From Calidifontibacillus erzurumensis (GTDB lineage: Bacteria; Bacillota; Bacilli; Bacillales; Bacillaceae_J): a stretch of 64,000 bases of DNA. The stretch is from positions 1 to 64,000 of the forward strand of contig NZ_JABTTE010000022.1 of NCBI RefSeq assembly GCF_013303125.1. Reading direction: 5' to 3'. Under the pieces are notes generated by a model, which was not told the DNA's origin, made no database searches, and was given only the letters and a program-made list of their open reading frames with translations. Positions 46,367 through 56,499 of this stretch are shown here, piece by piece. Both the position numbers and the translations under genes were made by a program. How positions within the stretch are numbered: position 1 is the stretch's first letter; every line of letters begins with the position of its first letter.

Positions 46367-46711
46367 TTAAATTTGTTTATATATTACCAAATTCTAAGCG
46401 AACCTTCAACTATTAATTACACGAAATTTTTTTCAATTGTCTAAAAATAATATCTAAATCTTGAAAACTTTGACATATTGAACCTATATCCATAGGCATT
46501 TTACTTCACAACTAAATTTTTTGAATTTATAATTAACTCTAGAGGCCTACTAAAAAACGAATCAAGCAGGCGTCTACATTTCCATCCAACTGCATATCCA
46601 TTGAAATGAACAGCTATCTTCTTTGAATTTTGACATCTTTGTCACTTTTCATGAAGCGATTAGGTGTTCTTTTTTTCGTTGCTAAATTTCACAATTAAAT
46701 GGAGGGATGTT
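46367..46711. other. Divergent promoter region, serA / DUF1611 gene
   Basis: About 345 bp carrying the promoter for the riboswitch transcript on one strand and for the DUF1611 operon on the other. I see no further structure. Confidence 0.4.
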
Positions 46712-47788
46712 ATGAAAAAACGTGCAATCATTTATTGTGAAAATCAATTTGGTTCAATGGATGGAAAGACTGCCAACGGACTCGTTCGCGAGCCGGGAAA
46801 TTATATAATTACTGCTGTTATTGATAGTACAAAACATGGACAGGATGCTGGCCTCGTATTAGATCAAAAATTTAATGGCATACCAATTTGCAAAAACTTG
46901 CAAGAAGCATTGAACCACTCAAAACAAAAAATTGATGATTTTATCCTCGGTATTGCACCAGCTGATGCTTTCTTAAAAAAGAAAGAAAGAGATGTGCTCA
47001 TCGAAGCTATGAAAGCTGGATTAAATATTATAAACCCGCTCCAAGAATTCCTTACTGATGATGAGGAAATGGTGAAAATTGCCCAAGAATGCGGTGTTGC
47101 GATCCGCGATATCCGAAAACCGAGACCGAAAAAAGAGTGGACGTTATTTACTGGAGAAATTTTAAAAATTAAAACACCAATTATTACCGTCTTAGGAACC
47201 GACGGGGCAGTCGGCAAACGAACAACTGCGAAAGTGATTGAAAAAGCACTTCAGAAAAAGGGCTATAAACCGGCATTTATTGCCACAGGACAAACGGGGC
47301 TCATCCAAGGAGCTAAATATGGTTTTGCCATGGATGCCTTTCCTTTGCAATATTTGATCGGCGAATTAGAACGTGAAATTGTCCGAGCCAATAAAATTGA
47401 AAATCCGGACATTATTATCGTTGAAGGCCAAGGTGCCTTAAGCCATCCAGCCTATGCAAGCTCCTGTGCTATTTTAAAAGGGGCAAGACCACAGGCTGTT
47501 ATTTTGCAGCACCCACCAAAACGAAAAGTATTGGGAGACTTCCCGTTTGTAGAAATGCCAAAAGTTGAGGATGAAATAAAACTGATCGAACATTACGGCA
47601 ATACAAAAGTGATAGCAATTACACTTAACCACGAAGAAATGACTGATCAAGAAATCATTGAAACAATCAATGAATATGAGAAAAAATATCGCCTACCTGT
47701 TACTGACGTATTAAAAACTGGCAGCGATAAGGTCATAGATGCGATCATCCATTTCTTCCCGTCATTAAAAAAGGCAGTTGTTTCATAA
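46712..47788 (+). CDS. DUF1611 P-loop protein (DgcN-like, D-glutamate N-acetyltransferase family)
   Basis: 358 residues. An N-terminal Rossmann-like domain is followed by a C-terminal P-loop domain: VLGTDGAVGKRTTAK near 157-171 (Walker A variant), FIATGQTGLIQGAKYG, and IIIVEGQGALSHPAYA near 226-241. DUF1611 includes DgcN, which acts on D-glutamate together with the deacylase DgcA. ATG at 46712 behind GGAGGG; its stop overlaps the next gene by one base (TAATG). The partner here is a PLP racemase-like protein rather than DgcA, so the exact substrate is open. Confidence 0.85.
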   Translation: MKKRAIIYCENQFGSMDGKTANGLVREPGNYIITAVIDSTKHGQDAGLVLDQKFNGIPICKNLQEALNHSKQKIDDFILGIAPADAFLKKKERDVLIEAMKAGLNIINPLQEFLTDDEEMVKIAQECGVAIRDIRKPRPKKEWTLFTGEILKIKTPIITVLGTDGAVGKRTTAKVIEKALQKKGYKPAFIATGQTGLIQGAKYGFAMDAFPLQYLIGELEREIVRANKIENPDIIIVEGQGALSHPAYASSCAILKGARPQAVILQHPPKRKVLGDFPFVEMPKVEDEIKLIEHYGNTKVIAITLNHEEMTDQEIIETINEYEKKYRLPVTDVLKTGSDKVIDAIIHFFPSLKKAVVS

Positions 47789-48915
47789 TGGGTCTTACTC
47801 CAAGAGTGGAAATAGACCTAGCAAAAATAAAACAGAACGCCAAAATTTTAAAAGATTTATATGGGAAGAAAGGGATCCAAATGACCGCCGTCGTAAAAGG
47901 AGTGGCGGCGGATATTAAAATTGCCGAAACAATCCTTGAATCTGGAATTACTAGTCTTGCAGATTCAAAGATTTCCAATCTTGAAAAGCTGAAAAAAGCA
48001 AATCTAAAAGCAACGATGATATTATTGCGCACCCCAGCGCCAAGTGAGATTGAAAAAGTTGTACAATATGCAGATATTAGCATGAATACTGAAATTGGCG
48101 TCATTCGTGCTTTATCGAACGAAGCCATACGCCAAAACAAAAAACATAAAATAATCATCATGGTTGAAATGGGGGATTTGAGAGAAGGAATTATGCTCAA
48201 AGATGCCCCCGATTTTATTAGAGAAACTTTAGCCTGCCCTGGCATCGAGATCGTTGGAATCGGCACAAACTTCGCTTGCTTTGGCGGTGTAGTACCAACC
48301 GAGCAAAAAATGAACGAATTTTCCGAATTTGCAAAGGCAATGGAACAGAAATTTTCTTTGCACTTATCATATGTTTCAGGAGGCAATTCCGCTAACTATA
48401 ACTGGTTGATGAAAACAAAAAATCCTGGGGCTGTGAATCATATCCGAATAGGCGAATCGATTTGGCTAGGACGGGAAACTGCAACTGGAAAGCTTATTCC
48501 TCAGTTGCATCCGGATGCATTCCGTTTCATTGCCGAAGTAATTGAATCAAACATAAAGCCTTCCGTGCCATTTGGAAGTGTAGAAAAAAATGCCTTCGGT
48601 GAATCCGTGTCCTTTGAAAACCGGGGTAACGTAAGGCGAGCAATTATAAACGCTGGGCGGCAAGATATTTTAGTATCTGGATTAACGCCAATGGAACCGT
48701 TTGAACTGCTTGGTTCAAGCAGCGATCATATGATCATCGATTCAAAACATATCCATTTACAACCTGGAGATGAAATTAGCTTTTTCTTAAACTACGGCGC
48801 ACTTATTTCTGCAATGACATCACCTTATGTTTACAAAATGTATAAAAACGAAAAACAGAGGAGTCGTACCTACCCCTGTTTAACATATATGTACAGACAA
48901 GAAAAAAGTTCTTAA
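47788..48915 (+). CDS. Alanine/ornithine racemase-family PLP enzyme
   Basis: 375 residues. The fold-type III PLP barrel is recognisable: TPRVEIDLAKIKQNAKIL near 4-21 and the PLP lysine in TAVVKGVAAD near 33-42. YVSGGNSANYNWL and IRIGESIWLGRE follow. It matches the YhfX/ornithine racemase branch rather than the biosynthetic alanine racemase. Translational overlap with the DUF1611 gene indicates a joint pathway, probably making or using a D-amino acid. The C-terminal 20 residues are basic and atypical. Confidence 0.83.
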   Translation: MGLTPRVEIDLAKIKQNAKILKDLYGKKGIQMTAVVKGVAADIKIAETILESGITSLADSKISNLEKLKKANLKATMILLRTPAPSEIEKVVQYADISMNTEIGVIRALSNEAIRQNKKHKIIIMVEMGDLREGIMLKDAPDFIRETLACPGIEIVGIGTNFACFGGVVPTEQKMNEFSEFAKAMEQKFSLHLSYVSGGNSANYNWLMKTKNPGAVNHIRIGESIWLGRETATGKLIPQLHPDAFRFIAEVIESNIKPSVPFGSVEKNAFGESVSFENRGNVRRAIINAGRQDILVSGLTPMEPFELLGSSSDHMIIDSKHIHLQPGDEISFFLNYGALISAMTSPYVYKMYKNEKQRSRTYPCLTYMYRQEKSS

Positions 48916-49284
48916 TTAATGAGTTTTGCTTAGCATGCTTGTGATTGAAAAACTGTAATAAAGCTAATACATCAAGCAAAGAATTAACTATTTACTATAA
49001 AACAGAAATCTTCCAGTCCTCCCATATACTCGATTAACTTACGTCCTGCAAGGAGGCTGCATGGCTTTTGCTTAAGATCTTACTCCGTTTTTCATTACCA
49101 CTGCTGATTGGGCATTTTGCCCTTTCAGATCCTTTTTTACATTTTTTTATCTCCACAAAAAGTTCTCACCACCAAATCCCAAATTTCACCTGTTAATAGC
49201 CCCACCTGTTTATTTCATTTTTTTATGGATAAACTAGGAAAGAATTCATTTAGGAAATAAATGTAAGAAAGGTGGAGCAATTTC
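48916..49284. other. Intergenic region
   Basis: About 370 bp. No terminator for the racemase operon and no coding frame were convincing. Confidence 0.4.
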
Positions 49285-49710
49285 GTGATTAAACTGCAAT
49301 CAGAAATTGAAGGGAAAAGGGCAACATTTGGGGCAATTGACAATATTTTAAAATCCCATGGATGCAGCTTTTGCAGCAATTTTGATTACGACCAAGGAAA
49401 ATTTGATGCTTTATTATGGCGAGATGGTGGAGAGTCCATTTATTTAAGAATACCGGTATATGTGGTTAATGGATATTTAGATCACCCAAATGCAACAATT
49501 GAATTTGGAACACCGTTTGTTATTAAACATATCGTCAATATTGGATTAGATTATGACGCACACTCTTTAGTCACAGCAACAACTGGACTTGCACAATTTC
49601 AAGAGCCAATTGATAAAGATGGTTATATCGACGATAAAAACAGATGGGTTCAAGCAGCAAATAACAAATTAAATGACATTTTAACGTCTATTAGCGGACT
49701 AGTTCAATAG
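49285..49710 (+). CDS. YugN-like protein
   Basis: 141 residues, resembling B. subtilis YugN, a small conserved Bacillus protein of unknown function. It is a soluble alpha/beta protein without membrane segments; SNFDYDQGKFDALLW and YLRIPVYVVNG are characteristic stretches. GTG start at 49285 behind AAAGGTGGAGC. It appears monocistronic. Confidence 0.82.
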   Translation: MIKLQSEIEGKRATFGAIDNILKSHGCSFCSNFDYDQGKFDALLWRDGGESIYLRIPVYVVNGYLDHPNATIEFGTPFVIKHIVNIGLDYDAHSLVTATTGLAQFQEPIDKDGYIDDKNRWVQAANNKLNDILTSISGLVQ

Positions 49711-49856
49711 TAAACACAGAAGGCGGTCATATTATATTTTTACGAAAGCAGTACTCTGCTTGGCCGTCTGTTGCTTCTTGTAAGTTTCTTAAAATAAATT
49801 GCAAGATTCACACTTCTAAGAAATATAACGATTGAAATTTTTAATCTGCAATAATA

Positions 49857-49895
49857 AAAAAGAAGCATAAATGCCTAAAACATTTATGCTTCTTG
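49857..49895 (-). terminator. Terminator of mqo
   Basis: The stem aagaagcataaatg / catttatgcttctt with a 7-nt loop and T tail on the minus strand overlaps the last codons of mqo. Confidence 0.9.
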
Positions 49896-51410
49896 TAATA
49901 CACGAACTTCTTCTTTTTCTTCTGTAACAGTCTCTAAACCAAGCACTTTTCCTGTTTCTGCTTGCACTTGATGCAACAACTCTACGTTGTTCATGAGCGA
50001 TACGCCATAAGAAGGAATCATTTCTTTTATTTTTGGCTCCCATGATTTTAACTGTTGCGGGAAGCATCTTCTAATAACCTCTAACATAACTGATACTGCG
50101 GTAGAAGCACCTGGTGAAGCTCCGAGTAAAGCAGCAATTGAGCCGTCAGCAGCGCTAATAACTTCCGTACCAAATTGAAGAGTTCCTTTGCCGCCAGCCT
50201 CTGTATCTTTAATAACCTGTACACGTTGACCAGCTACAATGATATCCCAATCTTCGCTTTTCGCGTTTGGAATAAACTCACGCAACTCTTCCATGCGCTG
50301 TTCTTTTGTCAACATTACTTGTTCGATCAAATATTTTGTCAATGGGATGTTCTTTGCTCCAGCCGCTAACATCGTAATGAGATTATCAGCTTTTACAGAT
50401 GTAATCAAATCAAACATTGAGCCGTTCTTTAAGAACTTTGGCGAGAAGCCAGCAAACGGTCCAAATAACAATGATTTTTGGTTATCAATATATCTTGTAT
50501 CAAGATGCGGAACAGACATCGGAGGTGCGCCAACTTTTGCTTTACCATAAACTTTGGCATGATGCTGTTCAACAACATCTTGGTTATTGCACACCATAAA
50601 GAGTCCGCTTACAGGGAATCCACCAATATGTTTTCCTTCAGGGATGCCAGACTTTTGCAATAGATGCAAGCTTCCGCCTCCAGCACCGATGAAGACAAAT
50701 TTGGCAGCATAACGTTCGACTGTTCCGTTTGTGAGATTTTGAACTTTTAACTCCCACAAGCCGTCACTTGTACGTTTTATATCGTTTACATTATGTTTGT
50801 ACTTTATAGTTACATTTTTACTTTGTAAGTGTTCAAACAACATGCGAGTTAAAGCACCAAAATTCACATCAGTACCACAATCAATTTTCGTAGCCGCAAT
50901 TGGTTCCGTTACGACACGATCTTTCATCATGAGTGGAATCCATTCTTTCAACACTTCTGGATCGTCAGAAAATTCCATGCCTTGGAACAATGGATTCTTA
51001 GACATTGCTTCAAAACGTTTCCTTAAAAACTCAACATTTTCTTTACCTTGCACAAAACTCATATGCGGCAACGGCATAATGAAGTCTTGCGGATTGCTAA
51101 TCAAATTGCTTTTTACAAGATATGCCCAAAACTGCTTAGAAACTTGAAACTCTTCATTTACTTTGATCGCTTTTGAAATGTCGATCGTTCCGTCAGCTTT
51201 TTCTACGGTGTAGTTAAGCTCGCACAATGAAGCATGTCCTGTACCTGCGTTGTTCCATTCGTTAGAACTTTCTTCTCCAGCATGTTCGAGCCTTTCAAAA
51301 ACTGTGATTTCCCAGTCTGGAGCCAATTCTTTTATTAATGACCCCAAAGTTGCACTCATGATTCCGGCGCCAATTAAGATTACGTCTGTTTTGATTTGAT
51401 TGCTGCTCAT
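49884..51410 (-). CDS. mqo: Malate:quinone oxidoreductase
   Basis: A membrane-associated FAD enzyme that oxidises malate to oxaloacetate with quinone reduction, 508 residues. The dinucleotide-binding [17 protein letters not shown] is at 10-26, then [22 protein letters not shown] near 46-67, the [17 protein letters not shown] segment near 244-260, and the C-terminal [18 protein letters not shown]. It provides an NAD-independent malate step in the citric acid cycle. Its strong terminator overlaps the coding end. No partner genes adjoin. Confidence 0.95.
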   Translation of the reverse strand: MSSNQIKTDVILIGAGIMSATLGSLIKELAPDWEITVFERLEHAGEESSNEWNNAGTGHASLCELNYTVEKADGTIDISKAIKVNEEFQVSKQFWAYLVKSNLISNPQDFIMPLPHMSFVQGKENVEFLRKRFEAMSKNPLFQGMEFSDDPEVLKEWIPLMMKDRVVTEPIAATKIDCGTDVNFGALTRMLFEHLQSKNVTIKYKHNVNDIKRTSDGLWELKVQNLTNGTVERYAAKFVFIGAGGGSLHLLQKSGIPEGKHIGGFPVSGLFMVCNNQDVVEQHHAKVYGKAKVGAPPMSVPHLDTRYIDNQKSLLFGPFAGFSPKFLKNGSMFDLITSVKADNLITMLAAGAKNIPLTKYLIEQVMLTKEQRMEELREFIPNAKSEDWDIIVAGQRVQVIKDTEAGGKGTLQFGTEVISAADGSIAALLGASPGASTAVSVMLEVIRRCFPQQLKSWEPKIKEMIPSYGVSLMNNVELLHQVQAETGKVLGLETVTEEKEEVRVLQEA

Positions 51411-52086
51411 TTTTTCATCCCTATCCCCTAACGTTTTAGATACCTGCCTCCCTTACCCCCCACAGCAAGAAAAGGCACAATAAATTTTAAAAATATCCTA
51501 AATTTGTAATAACCAACCTATAGTTTATCAGAATTTTTCATAGATTAAAATATCTATTTACTATTAAATTTTTTTCAATTAAAATATTTACTTTACTTAC
51601 AATTATATGACAGGTTATTACTTTTTTAAAGTTGGTAAGGTGTAAAATTTAATTTGTAAGTTTTTCAATTTTATCCTACTTTCAACCAAATCAGTATATA
51701 AGATGAATTTAAGATAGAGCTTACCTAGTTTGGTTGTCTGATTTAATTAATTAAAAAAGAAAAAAGACTTGATAACAATCATTTGAGAAGAAAAGGGAAT
51801 TGTTAAAGTATTCACAAAGTTATGCATATCCTTCCCTGTCTAGAACATTCCTACTTTGAATGATTCCTTCCTTCACTTCGAATCTTTCACAAAGTAGACA
51901 AAAATGACTTAAGAAAAGTATAGTTCACAAAATTGTAAAAAGTCAATGCCTTTCTTTACATTTTGATAATTCTGTTATATTACAATGATGCTTGTCCTTT
52001 AAAACCATTATGATTCTTGATTTAATAAATAATGATATCAATTATGCAATAGACACTTTTTAAAAATTATAGAGAGGTAATTTCAA
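51411..52086. other. Long divergent intergenic region, mqo / fluoride channel genes
   Basis: Nearly 680 bp, very AT-rich, with the promoters of two divergent units. I looked for a fluoride (crcB) riboswitch ahead of the channel genes and did not find the consensus. No coding frame or strong hairpin was seen. Confidence 0.5.
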
Positions 52087-52461
52087 TTGAATCTAATATT
52101 AGTAATGATTGGCGGATTTTTTGGGGCTATATGTAGATTTTCGATAGGTGAATGGATCATTAACAACAATGGATTTCCTTTAAGTACCTTTTTCATTAAC
52201 ATGATTGGCTGTTTTATTCTTGGATGGTTTTTAACATTTGCCAACCAAACGAATAAAGTAAAACCAGCATTTACACTAATGATTGGTACAGGTTTTATCG
52301 GTTCATTTACAACATTCTCGACCTTTTCAGTAGAGACTCTACATTTATTGCAAAAAGGTCTTATTTTGACAGCGATTCTCTATGTCTTCGCCTCGACTGT
52401 TGTTGGAATTGGACTAGCTTATGCAGGACACAAATTAGCAATAATAAAAAAAGAGAAGTGA
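52087..52461 (+). CDS. crcB1: Fluoride channel subunit CrcB/Fluc (first of two)
   Basis: 124 residues, four transmembrane helices. The Fluc signatures GGFFGAICRFSIGEWI near 8-23, FFINMIGCFILGW (with the ion-path Asn) and the GFIGSFTTFSTFSVETL helix break near 73-89 are present. Gram-positive bacteria often carry two unlike subunits that form a heterodimeric fluoride channel. TTG start behind GAGAGGTAA. The second subunit starts 6 nt after its stop. Confidence 0.93.
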   Translation: MNLILVMIGGFFGAICRFSIGEWIINNNGFPLSTFFINMIGCFILGWFLTFANQTNKVKPAFTLMIGTGFIGSFTTFSTFSVETLHLLQKGLILTAILYVFASTVVGIGLAYAGHKLAIIKKEK

Positions 52462-52467
52462 TGTCAT

Positions 52468-52830
52468 ATGATTTGGATGATAGGAATCGGCGGTTCTTTA
52501 GGCTCAGCAGCGAGATTCATAATAGGAAACCTCATTAGTAAAAAAACAAAAAATAAATACCCTTTTCCACTTGGCACTTGGGTTATAAATATTATCGGTT
52601 CATTTTTACTCGGTTTCCTGACCCAACTTTATCTTTCAAACGTTATTGACAAGAGGCTCTTTCTATTTGCCGGTGTAGGTTTTTGTGGAGCTTTTACAAC
52701 ATTTTCAACTTTCGGGTACGAAACTTTGACTTTAATCCAATCAAACTATATTAAATTAGCTGCCATCTATGTCATGTCTTCAATTATAGTAAGTATTATT
52801 TCAGCTATGATTGGTTTTACCATTATATAA
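52468..52830 (+). CDS. crcB2: Fluoride channel subunit CrcB/Fluc (second of two)
   Basis: 120 residues, four transmembrane helices, with GGSLGSAARFIIG, WVINIIGSFLLGF and GFCGAFTTFSTFGYETL. It resembles but is not a copy of the preceding subunit, as expected for the antiparallel heterodimer. ATG behind a GAAGTGATG stretch. Confidence 0.93.
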   Translation: MIWMIGIGGSLGSAARFIIGNLISKKTKNKYPFPLGTWVINIIGSFLLGFLTQLYLSNVIDKRLFLFAGVGFCGAFTTFSTFGYETLTLIQSNYIKLAAIYVMSSIIVSIISAMIGFTII

Positions 52831-52933
52831 GTATATTTTTGTGGTTATTGCTCAACAACATGCAGAAGAAAACCGCGTCGGAAAAAATTGAAAAGATAAA
52901 GGATATTTCAATAAGTAAGAGAAGGAGACACCT

Positions 52934-53788
52934 ATGTTAAAAAGATTATATAAAACAATGGACAACAAAGCGGGCAACATTGGTGATGTTCCAAAACATT
53001 TGATTTTATCAGAATTACTGCAACTAAAGGTAGAAAAGTATAAAGATGTATGCTTTTACGATGCATTCGGCGGAAATTATATTACTAAAACTTGTCAGCG
53101 AGAAGCCAAAAGTTTCTTTACAAATGCCACAGAAAATATGAAGAAAAGTGTGTACTATCATTTATTACTTAAAGCAAGTAATGATGGTTTGTTAAATCAT
53201 TATCCAGGATCAACAAAGTTGGCTAGAGATGTTTTTAGCCAAGGTAGGTTTGGGAATTGTAAAGTTATTTATAATAGTTATGAAATAATGGATGTCATCC
53301 TTTGTTTTAATGAATCGCAAAAGGACATAAATGAGGTTCCATTGGAATTCTGTTGTTGTAATGCTTACCATTTAATTGATGATTACAAGCATGAAATAGA
53401 AAAATATACTAGCGGAATCGTAATGCTAGATCCTTTCTATACTGAATGGGAGAAAGATATGAACGGCTGCAAGAGAATCATTGATCATTTAAAAGATATC
53501 CTAAAAAATAAATTAAGTTGGTCCATTATCATGTGGATCCCTTACCACACAAAAGATTGCTATCATCAAGCAATCCATTTGAAAAAGGAATGTTTACAAT
53601 TGGGATATGACTCATCCTTACTATCGATTATGGATCCAAATTTTGAAGGCTTACAATCTATTAAAGGCATAGGTCTTCTTTTATTGAATACAGAAAAGGA
53701 ATTAATCGATAAAATTGAAAGATATGACATTCATGCGTTAGGTCAAATGATGGATAGACAAGAGGTTCAATATTTTATTAATAAATGA
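52934..53788 (+). CDS. RlmJ-like 23S rRNA adenine-N6 methyltransferase family protein
   Basis: 284 residues. RlmJ landmarks can be aligned by eye: an N-terminal AGNIGDVPKH (AGNxxDVxKH in RlmJ), FYDAFGGNY for the SAM-binding strand, NHYPGS near residues 94-99, and VMLDPFY near 163-169 in place of the catalytic DPPY. RlmJ methylates A2030 of 23S rRNA in gamma-proteobacteria. A Bacillaceae copy is unexpected and diverged, with Pro replaced by Phe in the catalytic motif. The 23S target is not proven. It stands alone after the fluoride channel genes, behind AGAAGGAG. Confidence 0.68.
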   Translation: MLKRLYKTMDNKAGNIGDVPKHLILSELLQLKVEKYKDVCFYDAFGGNYITKTCQREAKSFFTNATENMKKSVYYHLLLKASNDGLLNHYPGSTKLARDVFSQGRFGNCKVIYNSYEIMDVILCFNESQKDINEVPLEFCCCNAYHLIDDYKHEIEKYTSGIVMLDPFYTEWEKDMNGCKRIIDHLKDILKNKLSWSIIMWIPYHTKDCYHQAIHLKKECLQLGYDSSLLSIMDPNFEGLQSIKGIGLLLLNTEKELIDKIERYDIHALGQMMDRQEVQYFINK

Positions 53789-53825
53789 GCGATAATCTGT
53801 AAACGATGCCTAGCTATAAAAAATT

Positions 53826-53855
53826 GGAGGGCCCCAATTACGGTTCCCTCCTACC
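53826..53855 (-). terminator. Terminator of the MMPL gene
   Basis: The stem ggaggg / ccctcc with a 14-nt loop is followed on the minus strand by aattttttat, just after the MMPL stop. Confidence 0.7.
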
Positions 53856-53864
53856 TCATTCTAT

Positions 53865-55979
53865 TTACACCGCTCCCTTTAAAGGTCTCGTTTTATCCTT
53901 TTCAAAAAATAATATGAGTGAAGGTAATAGCATGCCTCTCACTAAAAAGGTATCCATAATAATTCCGATGGCAACGATAAATCCAAAAATAGATAAATCA
54001 GTAATTGGCATCGTTATTAAAGCTGCAAATGTAGCCGCAAGAATAACTCCTGCTGACGAAATGACACCTCCTGTATTTCGGATTGCAACCTCTAAAGCAT
54101 CTTTCACTTTTAGAGTTTTTCGCTCTTCAAAAAAGCGGCTTACTAAAATAATGTTGTAGTCAATTCCTAACGCCACTAGAAATATAAAAGCATAAACGGG
54201 TGCTCGAGTTGAAATCGCATCGAAGCCAAATATCACATCTACTAAAAAGATTCCTAATCCTAAAGCAGATAGATATGAAATTAAAATGGTTGCCATCATA
54301 TAAATTGGCATTTTAATGGAACGAGTTAAAAAGAATAACAGCGCTAGGATCAATATTGTTTCTAAAGTAACTATTTTCTTAATATCGCTATTATTCACTT
54401 GTTGTTCATCAACTAATTTGGCTGTTACTCCAGCATACGATAACTGAACTTCTTTATTGTTTGATAAACGAAAAGTTGAATAATCTTCACGGAATTTCTC
54501 TAAAAATTCAATCGCCTCTATACTATACGGATTATCCCTTAAAGAAACGGTTATTTTTCCGTATTTCCCATTCTCTGTTAAGCCAGAAGGCCTTGATGAA
54601 CTAATATGTTCATTCTCTGTAAAAGCCGCAGAAATTTCTTGTAAATCTTCTTGTGTTAATTGATCTCCAGAAACCAATACGGTTGTTTGTGCTAAATCGC
54701 CTTTGTTAAACTTCTCTTCTACAATTTCAAATCCTCTTCTTGACGGTAAATCTTCAGGAAAGCCTTTCACCATATTAAATTCGTAATTTAAGTTGAATAT
54801 ATTTAGTGCTGTAACAATTAAAAATAACAGCACCACTCCACCAGCTAAAAACGGTTTTCCGACAACAAACTTGGCCACAGGCCCCCATATGCCATGTTTG
54901 ACTTCTTTGGTCTCCCCATATTTCGGTACTTTCGGCCAGAATGCTTTACGGCCAAACAAGGCAAATAAAGCTGGGATGAGCGTTACAGAAGCAATCATAA
55001 TAATTACCATCGCCGTTGCGAATACTGGGGCAAAGTTTTGATATTCACGAAAATCAGCAAAATATAAAATAATCATGGCAGCAAAAACCGTACCGCCTGC
55101 AAATAACACAGGTTCTGCGGTCGCTCCGATCGCTGCTTTCATTGCTTCATATTGATCTTCATAATGATTCAACTCTTCCCGATAACGGGAAAACACAAAT
55201 AATGAATAATCAACAACAGCCGCAAATAATAAAATGCTCATGATCGAAGCTGTTGAATTATTGATTTCAAGTCCACCCGCACCTAACAAAGCGACCGTTT
55301 GATTGACGACTTGATAGACGACAACCGTTGCAAGTAACGGGATCATTGCTAATAATGGAGAACGGTAAATTCCAATTAATAAAACCAATATAATACCAAT
55401 GGTTGCAAATAATAAATTCAAGTCTGCAGATTCAAATAATCTGACTGTATCACCTGCAATACCAGCCGGACCCGTAATATAAAATTCGATATTTAACTTT
55501 TCTGCAATATTTCGTCCTACCTCAGTCGTTTCCTCATTAATCTCTGCATAGTCTGCATTTCCTAAACCTGCTTTAAGATTCATCGGAACGATCATTGTCG
55601 TTTCATCTTCTGATAAAAACGCACGTAATGCATGAGGTGGCAATTTAGAAATATCGACGATTTTCTCGATCCCCTCAATATTTGCCTCTTTAATTTCTTC
55701 AATAATCATAATAACGTCTTCGATAGCAAGCTTTCCGTCCGGTTTATAAAATACGTAAATTCCCGGTGTTCCTTGGTCAGTAGGGAAATATTGATCTAAT
55801 TGATTTTGTGTAATAATTGATTGCGCCTCATCAGGCAGTGATTGAAAATTTGATACTTTGTAGTCTCCCAATTTTGGTCCTGCGCTCATAACAATCATCA
55901 ACACAAGCCAAATAACAACGGTCATCCAAGCACCTTTTTTTGTTGAAACTTTATCCGTTAATGATTTTAAAAAATTCAT
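53865..55979 (-). CDS. MMPL family transporter (YdfJ-like)
   Basis: About 704 residues in two RND-like halves, each with a long extracytoplasmic loop after the first helix and five more helices. The signature blocks AAVVDYSLFVFSRYREEL near 250-267 and VALGIDYNIILVSRFFEER near 600-618 carry the Asp-Tyr pair of the proton pathway. MMPL proteins export lipids or drugs. ATG at 55979 follows AGAAGGAGGG; the upstream extension has no site. No adjacent TetR-type regulator was seen. Confidence 0.92.
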   Translation of the reverse strand: MNFLKSLTDKVSTKKGAWMTVVIWLVLMIVMSAGPKLGDYKVSNFQSLPDEAQSIITQNQLDQYFPTDQGTPGIYVFYKPDGKLAIEDVIMIIEEIKEANIEGIEKIVDISKLPPHALRAFLSEDETTMIVPMNLKAGLGNADYAEINEETTEVGRNIAEKLNIEFYITGPAGIAGDTVRLFESADLNLLFATIGIILVLLIGIYRSPLLAMIPLLATVVVYQVVNQTVALLGAGGLEINNSTASIMSILLFAAVVDYSLFVFSRYREELNHYEDQYEAMKAAIGATAEPVLFAGGTVFAAMIILYFADFREYQNFAPVFATAMVIIMIASVTLIPALFALFGRKAFWPKVPKYGETKEVKHGIWGPVAKFVVGKPFLAGGVVLLFLIVTALNIFNLNYEFNMVKGFPEDLPSRRGFEIVEEKFNKGDLAQTTVLVSGDQLTQEDLQEISAAFTENEHISSSRPSGLTENGKYGKITVSLRDNPYSIEAIEFLEKFREDYSTFRLSNNKEVQLSYAGVTAKLVDEQQVNNSDIKKIVTLETILILALLFFLTRSIKMPIYMMATILISYLSALGLGIFLVDVIFGFDAISTRAPVYAFIFLVALGIDYNIILVSRFFEERKTLKVKDALEVAIRNTGGVISSAGVILAATFAALITMPITDLSIFGFIVAIGIIMDTFLVRGMLLPSLILFFEKDKTRPLKGAV

Positions 55980-56499
55980 CGTTTCCCTCCTTCTGGCTTC
56001 TTCTTTCTTAAGAAATTTCAATAATATAAGGAGAAAGGAACACTGCCCCTTTTTTGGGCCAATACTTAAAAAAGGCCACGTTCAACCTCATTTATAAAAA
56101 AATTCCTGAAGCTGCAAAAAATCCAACTTCAGTAACTACAATTTCCATTATCGGAAGTTATTAAACAGCGGAATTTATTGGCTCTGGAAAGAGGGAAAAG
56201 AGATGTGCTTCATCAAAAAAAACATTGCAAATAGGAAGCCGATAATGAGGTATTTACTGTCAATTTGAACGTTTTAAGACCATGTAACAACCGAAAAAAA
56301 TTGCTTTAAACATTGCCAGCAAAACACAGTAAGATCTTTTGTAAGTTTTTTGTAAGATGCTTCATGTTTAATATTCTGTAGTTCAAAACAATTAAAAAAC
56401 CGTCCTGGTGCAAATACAAAGAATTTTTTTATTGTCTAAAGCAAGGTGGGCGTTTCCAAAGTTTATTTAAAAAATTAAAAAGAAAGGGGAAAGAAAGTC
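55980..56499. other. Intergenic region upstream of the W-repeat gene
   Basis: About 520 bp with divergent promoters. Nothing else was recognised; there is no known RNA motif. Confidence 0.4.

Noticed and set aside
51411-52086. Fluoride riboswitch ahead of the CrcB pair
   Set aside because: A stretch near 51985-52045 (atgatgc, then an imperfect attat/ataat stem) was compared with the fluoride aptamer, but the required pseudoknot partners and conserved core do not match.
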